Source: Closterium sp. NIES-65
Taxonomy: Eukaryota > Streptophyta > Zygnematophyceae > Desmidiales > Closteriaceae
Length of the DNA stretch: 64,000 nt
NCBI GenBank assembly: GCA_948144175.1
Contig: CANXME010002486.1
Span: forward strand, 3,906,001-3,970,000
Direction: 5' to 3'
A program made the position numbers and the translations under genes. Below are positions 40,401-51,120 of this stretch, in pieces. Position 1 is the stretch's first letter. Each line of letters opens with the position of its first letter. The notes under the pieces are model-generated. The model saw only the letters and a program-made list of their open reading frames with translations, was not told the DNA's origin and ran no database searches.

Positions 40401-42656
40401 GGTGATGCGCGGCCACGACCGTACTTCATTCCACTCCTTCAGCAGGTTCTTAGTCTCCCGCCTTCAACTTGTCCTACTCCTCCCTTAGAGTGTCCACCGC
40501 CTGTCCAGTCGTACTCGCAGTTAGAGCCATTCTCCCCACCGCCGACCGGAGGTCTTACGGAGCGTCGAGACCCTGAGTCTCGTCCTACGTCGCTTGAGTC
40601 TCGTCCCGTGTCACCTGTTTGCACTATTCGTACTGGTAGTCGTGTTTCGCGTCCGCGTCCTCCTCCTATCCCTCGCACACACCGGATGGCGCTTCGTCCG
40701 TCCACTGCTCCACTGCGTGTCCCTCTGCCGTCTCCTCTTGCGTCCTCCCTTGCTGACGGTCCGGACCCGGAGTCTGACTCCCTTCGTGCTGCTAATCCGA
40801 CTGTCACGGGTCTCCTGGCCACTCTTGCCACTGACCCTTCGTTTGAGTCCACTGCTCCGTCTGCCCTAGTTGCTGAGCTTCTTGACTTTGATGCTCACTT
40901 TCGTCTGGACTACGCTGCTAGTCTTGTTGCTGAGTCTGAGTCTGTCTGTCCTCCGTCCGTGCAGGGTGAGTGTGCTCTTAACACAGACGTCCTTGAGGAC
41001 GGGCAGGAGGAGTTCCAGTGTTTTGCTGCTGCATTACCCCATCTCGTGTCCATGCTGCTTGCCCCTGAGGAAGACCCGGATGCACCAAACATCCCGACCC
41101 CGCGCTCTTACGCAGAGGCGATAGAGGGTCCCTACTCCTTTCAGTGGCAGACAGCCATGGATGCCGAGATGGCTTCGTGGAAGTCGACAGGCACTTTCGT
41201 TGACAAGGTTCCCCCACCTAGGGCGAACATTGTCGATGGCGTGTGGATCTTCAGGGTGAAGCGGCCGCCGGGCTGTCCGCCTGTCTTCAAGGCGCGTTAC
41301 GTGGCTCGAGGCTTCAGTTAGCGACAGGGAGTTGACTTCTTCCAGACCTTCTCCCCGACCCCGCAGACGACCACTCTTAGGGTTCTGCTACACGTCGCCG
41401 CTCAGCGTGAATTCCGAGCTTCACTCTCTTCCTACAGGGCAGCCTGCACGAGGAGATCTGGCTGCGCCGCCCACCTGGCTTCACTGGGTCGTTTCCTCCT
41501 GGTACCCTGTGGAGCCTCCGGTGGCCAGTCTAAGGTCTCCGCCAGGCGCCCCGTGAGTGGCACAACACACTGAGGACTACGCTTGCGGCTCTTGGGTTTG
41601 CTCCTTCTACTGCTGACCCGTCGCTGTTTCTGCGCACCGACACTTTGCTGCCGCCGTTCTACATCCTCGTGTACGTCAACGACTCGGTCTTTGCCACAGC
41701 TGACACTGAGGGACTCGCCCACGTGAAGTCTGAGCTGTAGAATAGACACACGTGCAAAGACCTAGGTGAGCTGCGCAGCTACCTTGGCTTGCAGATCACC
41801 CGGGACAGAGCACGGTGCACCATTCCCTTGACTCAGTCACACATGGTGCAGCAGGTCCTTCAGCGCTTTGACTTCACGTACTCCTCGCCTCAGGCCACTC
41901 CTCTGTCTACTCGCCACTCGCTCTCAGCTCTGCCTTCGGATGAGTCCGTAGAGCCGAGTGGCCCGTACCTAGAGCTTGTTGGCTGCCTCATGTACCTGAT
42001 GACCTGCACTCGACCTGACTTGGCATACCCTCCTAGCATCTTGGCACGCTATGTTGCTCCTGAGAGACACCGACCAGAGCACATGGCTGCAGCGAAGAGG
42101 GTGTTGCGCTACTTGTGCCGTACGTCGGGCATGGAGCTCGTGCTTGGAGGACGGGCTCAAGTTATCCTCACTGGTCAAGCAGACGCTTCCTGCACTGACA
42201 AATTGGCTACGTAGCGGTCGTCACAGGGTTACACTTTCAGCCTTGGCTCCAGCTTTGTTTCGCCGACAACTTGGCTCGGGCTCTTCTGTTCTCAGCTCCA
42301 CCGGTGAGGCTGAGATCTACGCAGGGGCCATGGCTGCACAGGAGTTACGCTGGCTCACCTACCTACTGACCGACCTAGGAGAGCCGCCTAGTTCTCCTCC
42401 AGTGCTGTACGTCGACAACAAGGCCATGATTGCCTTGTGTCAGGAGCACAGACTAGAGCACAGGACGAAGCACATTGCTCTCCGCTACTTCCTTGCTCGA
42501 GAGCTGCAGCAGTGTGGTCAGCTTCATCTTGCCTACGTGGCCACTCGGGCCAACACTGCTGATATCTTCACCAAGGCACTTCAGCCTTGTGATCATTAGT
42601 GTTTGTGTACTGTTCTAGGCCTTGTGCCCACTAGGCCTCACTTGCTTACTTCTTGA
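37431..42656 (+). pseudogene. RLC-7 truncated Gag-Pol remnant
   Basis: Begins at the end of Gag with two copies of a QMQLQRRPRE...PQQLREWYA block (near 37468 and 37606). Variant zinc finger CPYVIRTG...C...H...C at about 37700-37775 with RLSDAW after it. Protease is frameshifted near 38130 (the DSGAS region is distorted). Integrase is split: LWHHRLGHPS, CVEG, then 38771-39046 with Asp of MDVWGP and Asp of HSDRGGEF, a TAG, and NGVAERC with a TAG in the preceding PQQ. The linker (39570-40480) is a long Ala/Gly/Glu repeat. RT starts in the frame ending at TAG 41319-41321, is badly damaged, and the catalytic YVDD has become YVND at 41672-41683. RNase H (42300-42650) keeps YVDNKA and TADIFTKALQPCD. 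Stop 42654-42656. Confidence 0.88.
39920..40315 (+). repeat. 198-bp tandem duplication in the RLC-7 linker
   Basis: The sequence at 39961 recurs at 40159 (198 bp, 66 codons) and similarity extends over almost the whole unit on both sides. It is composed of Gly/Ala/Gly-Ala-rich codons (in-frame GAAGAGAAGG type). Confidence 0.8.
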
Positions 42657-42885
42657 CTTTTCTTGTACTGTGATCTTTATGCATATACCTGCATGCGTAC
42701 ACTTGCTAGGTTGTTATTACTGTATTGTTTGTTTGCCTCTACATAACTCTGCATGTGGACTGGCCCTGTGGCCATTTGTTTGTGCTCAGAATGCGTGGTG
42801 AATTCGTGATCCACCGTGAGCTTGCTTTGCTTCTCTTGACTGGTCTTGTGACCTCTTGTTCTCCCCCAATTTGCCTATGGGGGTG

Positions 42886-43016
42886 TGTCAAACTTATATG
42901 ACATCGTCTGTGTAGGCTGTATTGGGGTAGACAATATGGGGTACAACACTTTAGGGTTTTTTACTTGTACTCCTCATGCTGCTCAATGCAATCATTCCTC
43001 GTTCTAACTTTTAACA
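42886..43016 (+). repeat. 3' LTR of RLC-7
   Basis: 131 bp, TGTCAAACTTATATGAC...CTTTTAACA, preceded by polypurine tract 42876-42885, followed by GGAGA (43017-43021). Confidence 0.95.
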
Positions 43017-43021
43017 GGAGA

Positions 43022-43151
43022 AGCTGGAAGCAATCGGACTGAGCCCTCGAGGGAGAGTTTAAGTCTTGTTCCACACAAGAAAAAAGGCTTACGACTGTCT
43101 AGAGTTCCTGAAATAGGCTGGGACGCTTGGAATTGCTTGCGGTGATGCACC
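43022..43151 (+). other. Putative RLG-3 leader, second piece
   Basis: Non-coding stretch between RLC-7 and RLC-8. Its last 26 bases (43126-43151) recur at 49030-49055 on the far side of RLC-8. Confidence 0.55.
43126..43151. repeat. Left copy of the 26-bp duplication flanking RLC-8
   Basis: Begins CTTGGAATTGCTTGC and ends GATGCACC; partner 49030-49055 differs at one base (T/C at position 13). The LTRs start and end exactly against the two copies, as a target-site duplication would, but copia integrases normally give about 5 bp. Confidence 0.85.
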
Positions 43152-43719
43152 TGATGGAAAGCGAGCAAATCTGGAGAGCGTACAAGAGATTAAGTCCGCC
43201 GACTTCGACGGAACATTGCGTGCAGCTCACGTAACCTTAAACTATGAGCAGGTACGCGTCGGAAAGGTCTTAATCTCTACTTTCCAGAATGGTAATGCAC
43301 GCTTTCAACCAAGATCTAGACCGATCGCTATCGCGATCTAAGTGCGACGGTGTATTTTGGCGGAATTAATAGGCAGCCATGGATTAGATCAAGAGACTAG
43401 CTTTAGCAAGAGTTCAGATCTGAAAAGTGACGAGTTGTTCAAACCCTACCAACCCAACCCTCGCCCTACAACAATCCCCAACAACCCAAAGTGCTAAACT
43501 AGCAACACCAAAGGTGTTGTAGTGAATAGCAAAGGTTTGTTGGTGCTTGTTGGGTGCGAGATCAATTCCAGCCCACAACAAGTCTAACCACCATATTTTG
43601 CCCAAACCCTTAGCCCACAACCAGCTAGAGCAAAATACCACAACCACCTACACAATCAACACCCCCCCTTGCTCGTGCTGGGGGTGGCTGAACACCACTG
43701 GGCAAAATCCTTCACTTCA
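43152..43719 (-). repeat. 3' LTR of RLC-8
   Basis: 568 bp; on minus TGAAGTGAAGGATTTTGCCC ... TTTCCATCA. Preceded on the minus strand by a purine-rich tract ending in GGGGGAG. Confidence 0.95.
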
Positions 43720-46700
43720 CTCCCCCTTGCCCAGGGAGGGGCGCCATCCACAGCATGAGGTCGTCAAGGCAGAGAAGCACCAGTCCTCCCACATCCTGCT
43801 CAGGCACCATGCTAACATGGGGCTGCATCCCTATCAAGGACATGCACACACCATGCCGCTCAAAAGGGAGGGGTTTGGTGAGTATATCCGCTGCCTGACG
43901 GTCGGTGGGGCACCACCGGAGGATCACCTCGCCGCACGCCACCATCTCCCTGATGAAATGCCACCGAACCTGCATGTGCTTGGTGCGGCCATGCAAGCAT
44001 GCATTCTGTACAAGGGCAATGGCAGACTGGTTGTCCACAAACATAGGCACACCACCAGCAAACTCATGCCCAAACTCCCCAAACAAACACTTCAGCCACA
44101 CACCCTCCTGAATTCACTGACACAGACTGATGTACTCACTCTCAGTGGTGGACAATGCAACCACCGGCTGCCTCTTGCTCTGCCAAGAGATGGCTGCACC
44201 ATTAAGGCAATAGACATAGCCGGTGTGACTCTTGCGATTAGCTGAATCTCCAGCATAATCAGCATCACTAAAGCCCACCAACTCAACCTGAGGCTTGCTG
44301 TGTGCGGGGTAGAAGATACCTGACTTGACACAGCCTTTCAGGTACCTTAGCACTCTCTTAGCAACCTGCAGATGAAATGCCTTGGGACAAGACACCACCT
44401 TGGACAGCTGTGACACTGCATAAGCAATCTGGGGCTGTGTGGTCGTGCTTGCATACATGAGAGACCCCACAATGCTTTGATAGAGCTGGACCAGCTCATC
44501 TCGCAGCAAGGGCTCCTCAGCATGTGCATGCACGTCGAACCCTGTGGGGAGAGGGGCACGCACGGGGTTAGCCTCAGAGAGGCCAAAGGACTCAAGCATG
44601 TTGAGAATGTACCTCTCCTGATGAATCAAGATGCCACTCTCATCACGCTCAATCTGCACCCCCAAATAGTACTTGGCCTCCCCCAAGTCCTTCATGCGGA
44701 AACGAGAGGACAAGAGACCCTTCATCTCGTCCAGCAAGACCATGCTCGAAGACATGAGCAGAATGTCATCCACATAGAGGTAGAGGAACAGCCTGCCCTC
44801 ACGCCTCACCAAGTGGTACAAGACGGGGTCACACTCCGACCCCTCAAACCCAAAATCCATCAGCGCCTCATCAAACTTGAGGTACCACTGCCTTGGAGCT
44901 TGCTTTAGCCCATAGATTGATTTCCTGAGTCGGCAAACTCTGCCGGACCCATCATCAAAACCAGGGGGCTGCCTCATGTACAGCTCCTCTTTCAAGACCC
45001 CATGAAGATAGGCAGTGGTCACATCCATGTGATGGATGTGAAACCCCGAAGTTGCTGCCATCCCAAGGGAACCTCTCAGGGTGGTAGGTTTACCCATCGG
45101 GGTATATACCTGGTCATAGTGAACGCCTCGTGTTTGAGTGTTCCCCATGGCCACCAACCTGGACTTAGGCCTCTCAATACTCCCATCAGCCATGTGCTTA
45201 TACTTCCACACCCACTGACACCTCAAGACCTCCATTCCAGGTGGCACACAAGCTGGATCAACCAGCTCAAAAGACTCGTTCACCCTATGAGACTCAAGCT
45301 CCTCACGCATGGACTCGACCCCCTCAGGACGGGACAAGGCCTCCTTGACCGACTTAGGCTCATGCACTTGACCCATGAGACAGAAATCAAGCCCAAGCTC
45401 ACCCCCCTCAGCATCCACAAACATGCACTCCTCCAAGTCATGCACCTCATGATCATGCATGCAAGCATAGTGTGCACTTGGTGTGAACCTTTCAGGTGGT
45501 CGAGAGATGCGTGTGGTGCGGCGCAGAGGTGAAGCCTCCCCCTGCTCCAAACTTTGCAGCTTCTCCGTCCAAGTCACTCTCTTCATGGGGGACCGTGGTG
45601 ACTTGGACAGCTGCTGCTGCAGTAGCTGCTGCCACCTACCCACAGGAACAGGCGGTGTATGCTCGTGTGGTGGCTGCTGTGGCTTCTCTTGTTGCTGTTG
45701 CTGCTCCTGTGGCTGCTCCGGGTCATGGGCTGGTGCGTTAGGGTCAGGGGTAGAACCAGCAGTTGGTGACTCCTCATGGTGAGGTGCAGCTGCCTTTTGT
45801 TCCTCTTGCTGCTCCTCTACCTCCTCTCCTGGGTCCTCCCATGCCCCCTCAAAGATGGAAGAGGTATAGGGATCCTGAAGGGAGCTCCCAACTGTACTAG
45901 CACCATGCTCCTTCCACCCCTTATAGCTCAGCCCCTCGTGGAAAACCACATCCCTGCTTTCCACCACCCGCTGATCCGCCACACTCCACAACATCCAAGC
46001 TTTGCTCCTCTCCGACACCCCAAGAAAAATGCCCCATTGTGCCTTAGGATCCAACTTCCTCCGTTGCTGGTCGGACACTTTGTACTGCGCCATGCACCCC
46101 CACACTCGTGCCATGGACACACTAGGCACCTTCCTGGTCCACATGAAGAAAGGGCTCTTGCCCCCTAGCCCCTTGCTACCCATTCTGTTCTTAACCCAAT
46201 CGGAATATTGCACTGCTGCCCCCCACCAAGTATGGTCCAGCTGCGCATGAGCAAGCATGGCTCGGGCAAGGTCAATGAGGGTCCGGTTTAGCCGCTCCGC
46301 TGCCCCATTTTGCTGCGGCGTGTAGGCGTCTGAAAGCTGGTGGGTGATGCCCTTGTCTTCAAGGAAAGAATCCAGATCCTTCCCCATGTACTCCCCACCC
46401 CGATCGGACCTAAGTATTTTCACCTTGGCCCCGGCTTCCCTCTCCGCATAGCGTATCCAACGTTTGAAGACCTTGGCCACCTCATCCTTGGTTTTCACCA
46501 AGGTAACCCAACTTAGGCGGCTGAAGTCATCCAAGAAGGTGATGAAGTATTTGCTGCCTTTCTCCCTATCCGGTGTTTGCATGGGGCCACACACATCCGT
46601 GTGCACCAACTCAAGAGGTGCGGAGGCTCTTGTGGTGGAGGTAGGGAAAGAGGTCCTTGGCAGCTTCCTGGTAGTGCAATCAGGGCACTTGCTTGGCTGC

Positions 46701-48373
46701 CCACCACCCTCCTTGATCTCCACACCCTTCAGCTCCCCCTTCTTCACACACTCCACAAGTTGCTGCCTTCCCGCATGCCCCATGCGTAGGTGTAGCAAAT
46801 CTGCCGTCACCTGCTCCACGTCCCTCCAACGGGTGCTACAAGCAGCTTCCTTGGCTTCAACTCCATGTGCCCTCTCCACCAGAGGCACACAAACTGGAAC
46901 AAGGTATAGACCCTTCTCTAACTTGGCCTCCATCACCACAACTTCACCCTTGCGAACCGTGCCACCTTCCATGGTTAAGGTGCATATGTATTCTTGCCTC
47001 GCAAGCTGAGAGCATGAGAGAAGGCTGGCTGCCAAATCAGGAATATGAAGCACACCCTTCACATTCAGCACCTCCCCCTCCTTCCCCATGATGGTGATGG
47101 TGCCGATGCCGATTGCTTGCAGCGTATCTCCGCTCCCCACAATCACATTTCTAGAGTTAGGTGGGAGGGAGTGATAGGTGGTGAAGAGGTCGCGCCAAGG
47201 TACCATTCCACAGGTTGCCCCAGAGTCTAGAATGAGCTGATTGGGGTCAGCGAACACACGACCAGCAAGCGCCGTCTCCTTCTCCAAGGATAAGAAGGAG
47301 AAACCATCATCCGATGAGTCCTCTTTTCCCTTCTTATTCTCATTTGCCGCCGTTGCTGCCGATTTCTCTTTGCTGCCCTTCTTGTTCCATGCTCCATTCT
47401 TCATCCTCCTCTCCACCCACTCAAGCCTAGTGACAGGTGGAGCCTCTCCTGGGTACCCTTGAGGCTTCCACCCATCTGGTCGGCTCCAGCACTCCTTCCA
47501 AGAGTGCTTCCGGTTGCATCCAGGGACGAGGCACTTGTCAAGCTCCTTCTTCTTCCCCCCACCTACGTGCCGCTGCTGGTATTTCTTGGAGGCAGCCCTA
47601 TCACCTGCCCCCATTCCTCCTTCAATTCCTCTACCAGCATCACGCTTGCGAGCCTCATCAGAAACCAACACCTCCCATATCCAGGCCTTGGTCCATTTCT
47701 GCTGCTCTAGGTGAAGGTACTGCAGTAGGGCCTCGTTCGCCTCTTGGTCCAGCCCCTGGAGTGCAGTGTAGATGATCTCCTTCTCATCTACATCATAGTT
47801 CAGCTCCTCCAATGCCCTCACATACTCATCCACCCTCTGGAGGTACTGCACCATGGTCTCCCCATTGCCATAGTTGCGTTCCATGGTGTAGAACCGCTTC
47901 CTCCAAGTGAGTATGCTTAACAACCCTTTTTGCAAATGTCGATCTTGAACTCTCTTCCATGCTAGTGCAGCTGCTCCTTGCTTGCCCTTCAGGTCAATCA
48001 GCATCTTTAGGAGCTCTAGTTGGCCTTCCAAGGCCCAACACAGGTACTGGAACGCTTGCTTGTCCTTGCGATCCCATGCTTCCTGTGCCTTAAGAAGCTC
48101 CTCCGCACTAAGCCGTTGCCTTCCGGTTCGCGGTGCTGCTGATCCACCTCCACTTCCCTCAGTTATGGATGAGCTAGAGGCTCCCCCAGCCCCTTCTCCC
48201 ACTTGGCTAGAGACTCCTGTAGATGCCTTTCCTTCATCAGCTTCAGGTCTTCGCTCCGATCCCTCCAAAACGCCCTCTAGGTCTTTAATACCTAGCCAAA
48301 GCATAAACTGGAACCGCCATAGCGAAAAATCCGAGCCGGTGAACCTAGGAGGGCCATCTAATTTCTGGGCCAT
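43712..48373 (-). CDS. RLC-8 Gag-Pol polyprotein (one in-frame TGA)
   Basis: Chosen start is the ATG at 48373 (MAQKLDGPPRFTGSDF); the upstream frame lies in the LTR and primer site. The frame runs about 1,553 codons to 43712, interrupted only by TGA at 44116-44114 (after EYISLCQ). Order: Gag (to about 270), zinc knuckle-like CLVPGCNRKHSWKEC (about 280-294, CX4CX3HX4C), protease LILDSGATCG (DSG near 383), GAG-pre-integrase and integrase with HLRMGHAG, CPDC, Asp of HTDVCGP (about 592), Asp of RSDRGGEY (about 654), Glu of NGAAERL (about 692), a Gln/Pro-rich linker, RT with YVDD (about 1198), RNase H with FSDADYAGD, ALSTTESEY and, after the stop, FVDNQSAIAL and QAADILTKPL. The single stop removes the end of RNase H, so the copy may be dead although recent. 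Confidence 0.95.
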
Positions 48374-48448
48374 GACCAACCCTAGATCTGGAGGTCCTTC
48401 AACCAATTCGAAATATGATGAAAAGAGGGAATGTCGCAGGCCTAACCA

Positions 48449-48460
48449 GCTCTGATACCA
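48449..48460 (-). promoter_or_regulatory. RLC-8 primer binding site
   Basis: Minus TGGTATCAGAGC, one base from the 5' LTR end (48462). Matches initiator tRNA-Met. Confidence 0.93.
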
Positions 48461-48461
48461 C

Positions 48462-49029
48462 TGATGGAAAGCGAGCAAATCTAGAGAGCGTACAAGAGAT
48501 TAAGTCCGCCAACTTCGACGGAACATTGCGTGCAGCTCACGTAACCTTAAACTATGAGCAGGTACGCGTTGGAAAGGTCATAATCTCTACTTTCCAGAAT
48601 AGTAACGCACGCTTTCAACCAAGATCTAGGCGGATCGCTATCGCGATCTAAGTGCGACGGTGTATTTTGGCGGAATTAATAGGCAGCCATGGATTAGATC
48701 AAGAGACTAGCTTTAGCAAGAGTTCAGATCTGAAAAGTGACGAGTTGTTCAAACCCTACCAACTCAACCTTCGCCCTACAACAATCCCCAACAACCCAAA
48801 GTGCTAAAATAGCAACACCAAAGGTGTTGTAGTGAATAGCAAAGGTTTGTTGGTGCTTGTTGGGTGCGAGATCAATTCCAGCCCACAACAAGTCTAACCA
48901 CCATATTTTGCCCAAACCCTTAGCCCACAACCAGCTAGAGCAAAATACCACAACCACCTACACAATCAACACTCCCCCTTGCTCGTGCTGGAGGTGGCTG
49001 AACACCACTGGGCAAAATCCTTCACTTCA
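48462..49029 (-). repeat. 5' LTR of RLC-8
   Basis: 568 bp, same length as the partner. The right flank begins at once with the second copy of the 26-bp duplication. Confidence 0.95.
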
Positions 49030-49055
49030 CTTGGAATTGCTCGCGGTGATGCACC
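49030..49055. repeat. Right copy of the 26-bp duplication flanking RLC-8
   Basis: 25 of 26 bases equal 43126-43151; abuts the LTR end at 49029 and is followed by ATGAGGCAAG, the continuation of RLG-3. Confidence 0.85.
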
Positions 49056-49128
49056 ATGAGGCAAGAGTAAATTTGATCAGGAAGTTTACACTCATCACCT
49101 GCGCTCGGGACACCGATTCTCTGCGAGA

Positions 49129-50652
49129 ATGATGGAGGGACGCAATCTGCCGACCAGGACGCCTTTATCTTGGGCTGGGGAAGGAGATACTAACGTACGC
49201 GACAACCAAGGACTTGATCGAGAGAAAGAAAGCGGTGGACAAGGACATCAGCCTCTAAGCCCCGCTTATGACTCGCCTGCTGATGGGAGTGGAGTCCCCC
49301 CTATGGGGAGTGGACCTCGACATGGAACTCTAGATCTGAGAGGGGAAGATCATCATGAAGACCGGCGAAGTTAGAGAGGAGGGGACGATCTACACAAAGA
49401 ATGACACAGTCATAGAGGAGGGGACTATCAGCATGAAGAGCAACAAAGTCAAAGAGAAGGGGAAGCGTATCACGGTTTCTTGGCGGGAGGATACGAAGCT
49501 ATGGAGACCGGAAGAGGAGGTCGATTTGCAGGAAGCGGAGTTAGGGGGGCAACGAGCTGGGGGACGGGCAGATCGATGGACGCCACTCCACCAAAAATCG
49601 AGGTGCCAGATCGCTTCTCAGGAATGCCAGGAGAAGAGCCCATGCTCAAGCATTACCTCATGATGATAGACGACATCCACTACTGCTGGGAGAGGGAGAG
49701 AATGGATCGCATCGAATTCTTTAGGAGTTTGGGGAAGACCCTTGAAGGTGAAGCGCTGACTCATTACCATGTGGAGAGGCAAGGGCTGCTGATGCAGAGC
49801 AAGGGAGGAGACTTCTCGCCTACTGTGATCACGGACCAATTCTTAGAGAGCCTGCAAGAGCAATTCCTGGGGCATTCAGCAGATCGGATGGCGGAGTTTC
49901 AAAATTTCATTAGAGTTACTTCTGAGTCGCTGTTAGCCTATTACAACAGGCTGCTGGAACTGGCAAAGAATATGGGGTGCGTGGAAGAACGCATCTTGGT
50001 GACCAATTTTGTCAACGGGCTGGATGGAGACTTGATAAGCGACCTGAAGGGCCGGCTGTACTCCTTGGGAGTACGAGCTAACGCTGAGGTAGATATACCA
50101 GGTGGCGAAGGAAGTGGAGGAGGGGAAGAGATTTTATGATGGCATGCGGGGGTCGAGTTCCACTTGCCCGAATGAGCGAAGGAGGCATGATTGGGCAGCA
50201 GCAAAGGGCAGAAGTGGAGAGGAGGAGTGAAAGAAAAGACTGCCAGAAGATACTAGGCGATGCCATAAATGCGGGGAGCAAGGACACCTGCGTAGGAACT
50301 GTGCTGTCAGGATATTGTGTGACACCTGCACAGTGAAGGGACATTTCAGACGGGATTGCCCCATGGAGCCGACCCGCACGGGATGCGGGAAAAGGGGAGA
50401 TACGGAGGCCAGATATTACAACAAGGGAGACAGGATGAAAGGGAAATCAGCAAGGAGCTATAGTTGGAACAGGAGCTAGCAAAACTGAAGGCACAGATGG
50501 AAAAGGCAAAGATTATTGAGGATCTGGAGAAAGCGCTGCTGGCTTGGGAGGATGATGAAGAGGAAGAATATGAGGAGAAAGAGCCTGAATATGGGACCAT
50601 GGTTATACCGCCAAGGGTGCAAAGGGATCGGGGCTGCGTAGTTGGGGAGTAG
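49129..50652 (+). pseudogene. RLG-3 Gag with two zinc knuckles
   Basis: Gypsy-type Gag on the plus strand. From ATG 49129 an Arg/Gly/Asp-rich N terminus runs through two frames; the conserved core (49480-50139) reads IEVPDRFSGMPGEEPMLKHY, FFRSLGKTLEGEALTHYHV, FLESLQEQFLGHSADRMAEF and ILVTNFVNGLDGDLISDL, in the order expected of Retrotrans_gag. A frameshift near 50100 precedes two perfect CX2CX4HX4C knuckles (CHKCGEQGHLRRNC and CDTCTVKGHFRRDC, about 50263-50355), used in RNA packaging. A Lys/Glu-rich coiled-coil-like stretch (50464-50600) follows. The knuckles and core residues survive, but stops and shifts break the frame. A strong similarity search target as the N-terminal partner of the methyltransferase-bearing pol downstream. 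Confidence 0.88.
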
Positions 50653-50754
50653 ACGGCAGGGCCGAGCTGAGAAGTAGGAAAGGCGATTGAAGGGAGTAGG
50701 AACTCTAGGACCGCCCGGCGTCACCCAGAAGAAAGGTGCATCTGCCAACCCACG

Positions 50755-51105
50755 GCCTTAGTAGTTGAACCTAAAGAAGTGGCAGTTAGGGGAATACTAG
50801 TGGAGAACGCATTGGTAGATACAGGAGGAGAGAGCATTTTGATCGGGAGGAAGCTGACGGAGCAGCTGTGGGCGCAGGGTAATTTGGAAACCGTGAGTAA
50901 AAACACACTGATTATGACAGCAGAAGGAGGGGCCCTCAAGTGGATGCCCTGCACCCGGGAACCGATTGAGATAACTGTGCAATCGGGGGAGAAAGGAGAA
51001 ATGAAGGTTAGAGTGCAATGTGGGTTAACGGAATCGGAGGAATATGACATTTTACTGGGAATGGAGCTGCTACTTAAGATAGGCACAACGACATGTACCT
51101 GGTAG
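50755..51105 (+). pseudogene. RLG-3 aspartic protease domain
   Basis: Retropepsin-like domain: VRGILVENALVDTGGESILI carries the catalytic DTG (near 50818-50826), and YDILLGMELL near its end is the usual second hydrophobic-Gly block. The frame is open from about 50755 to TAG 51103-51105. It would cleave the polyprotein. It directly precedes the methyltransferase domain, with a short linker. Confidence 0.88.
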
Positions 51106-51120
51106 GAGCGGGTGCTCTAC

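Larger units (their letters stand above)
36182..43016 (+). mobile_element. RLC-7: short-LTR copia element, decayed, Gag capsid missing
   Basis: 6.8-kb element with 131-bp LTRs (36182-36312, 42886-43016), polypurine tract TATGGGGGTG (42876-42885) and a perfect duplication GGAGA on both sides. Coding capacity runs from the end of Gag through RNase H but is full of frameshifts and stops. The Gag capsid region is absent, replaced by GC-rich repeats. Confidence 0.94.
43152..49029 (-). mobile_element. RLC-8: young, nearly intact copia element
   Basis: 5.9-kb minus-strand element with equal-length 568-bp LTRs (43152-43719, 48462-49029), about 14 differences between them by eye, primer site, polypurine tract (43720-43740 region, G/A-rich on minus) and a single Gag-Pol frame with one in-frame stop. 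It interrupts the leader of RLG-3. It is of a different lineage from the short-LTR family (canonical LTR length, no Gly-rich Gag tail). Confidence 0.95.

Noticed and set aside
42654..42885. An envelope-like gene between RNase H and 3' LTR in the copia elements
   Set aside because: Only about 230-330 bp of untranslated DNA lies there in RLC-2, 3, 4 and 7; no ORF with signal peptide or membrane segment.
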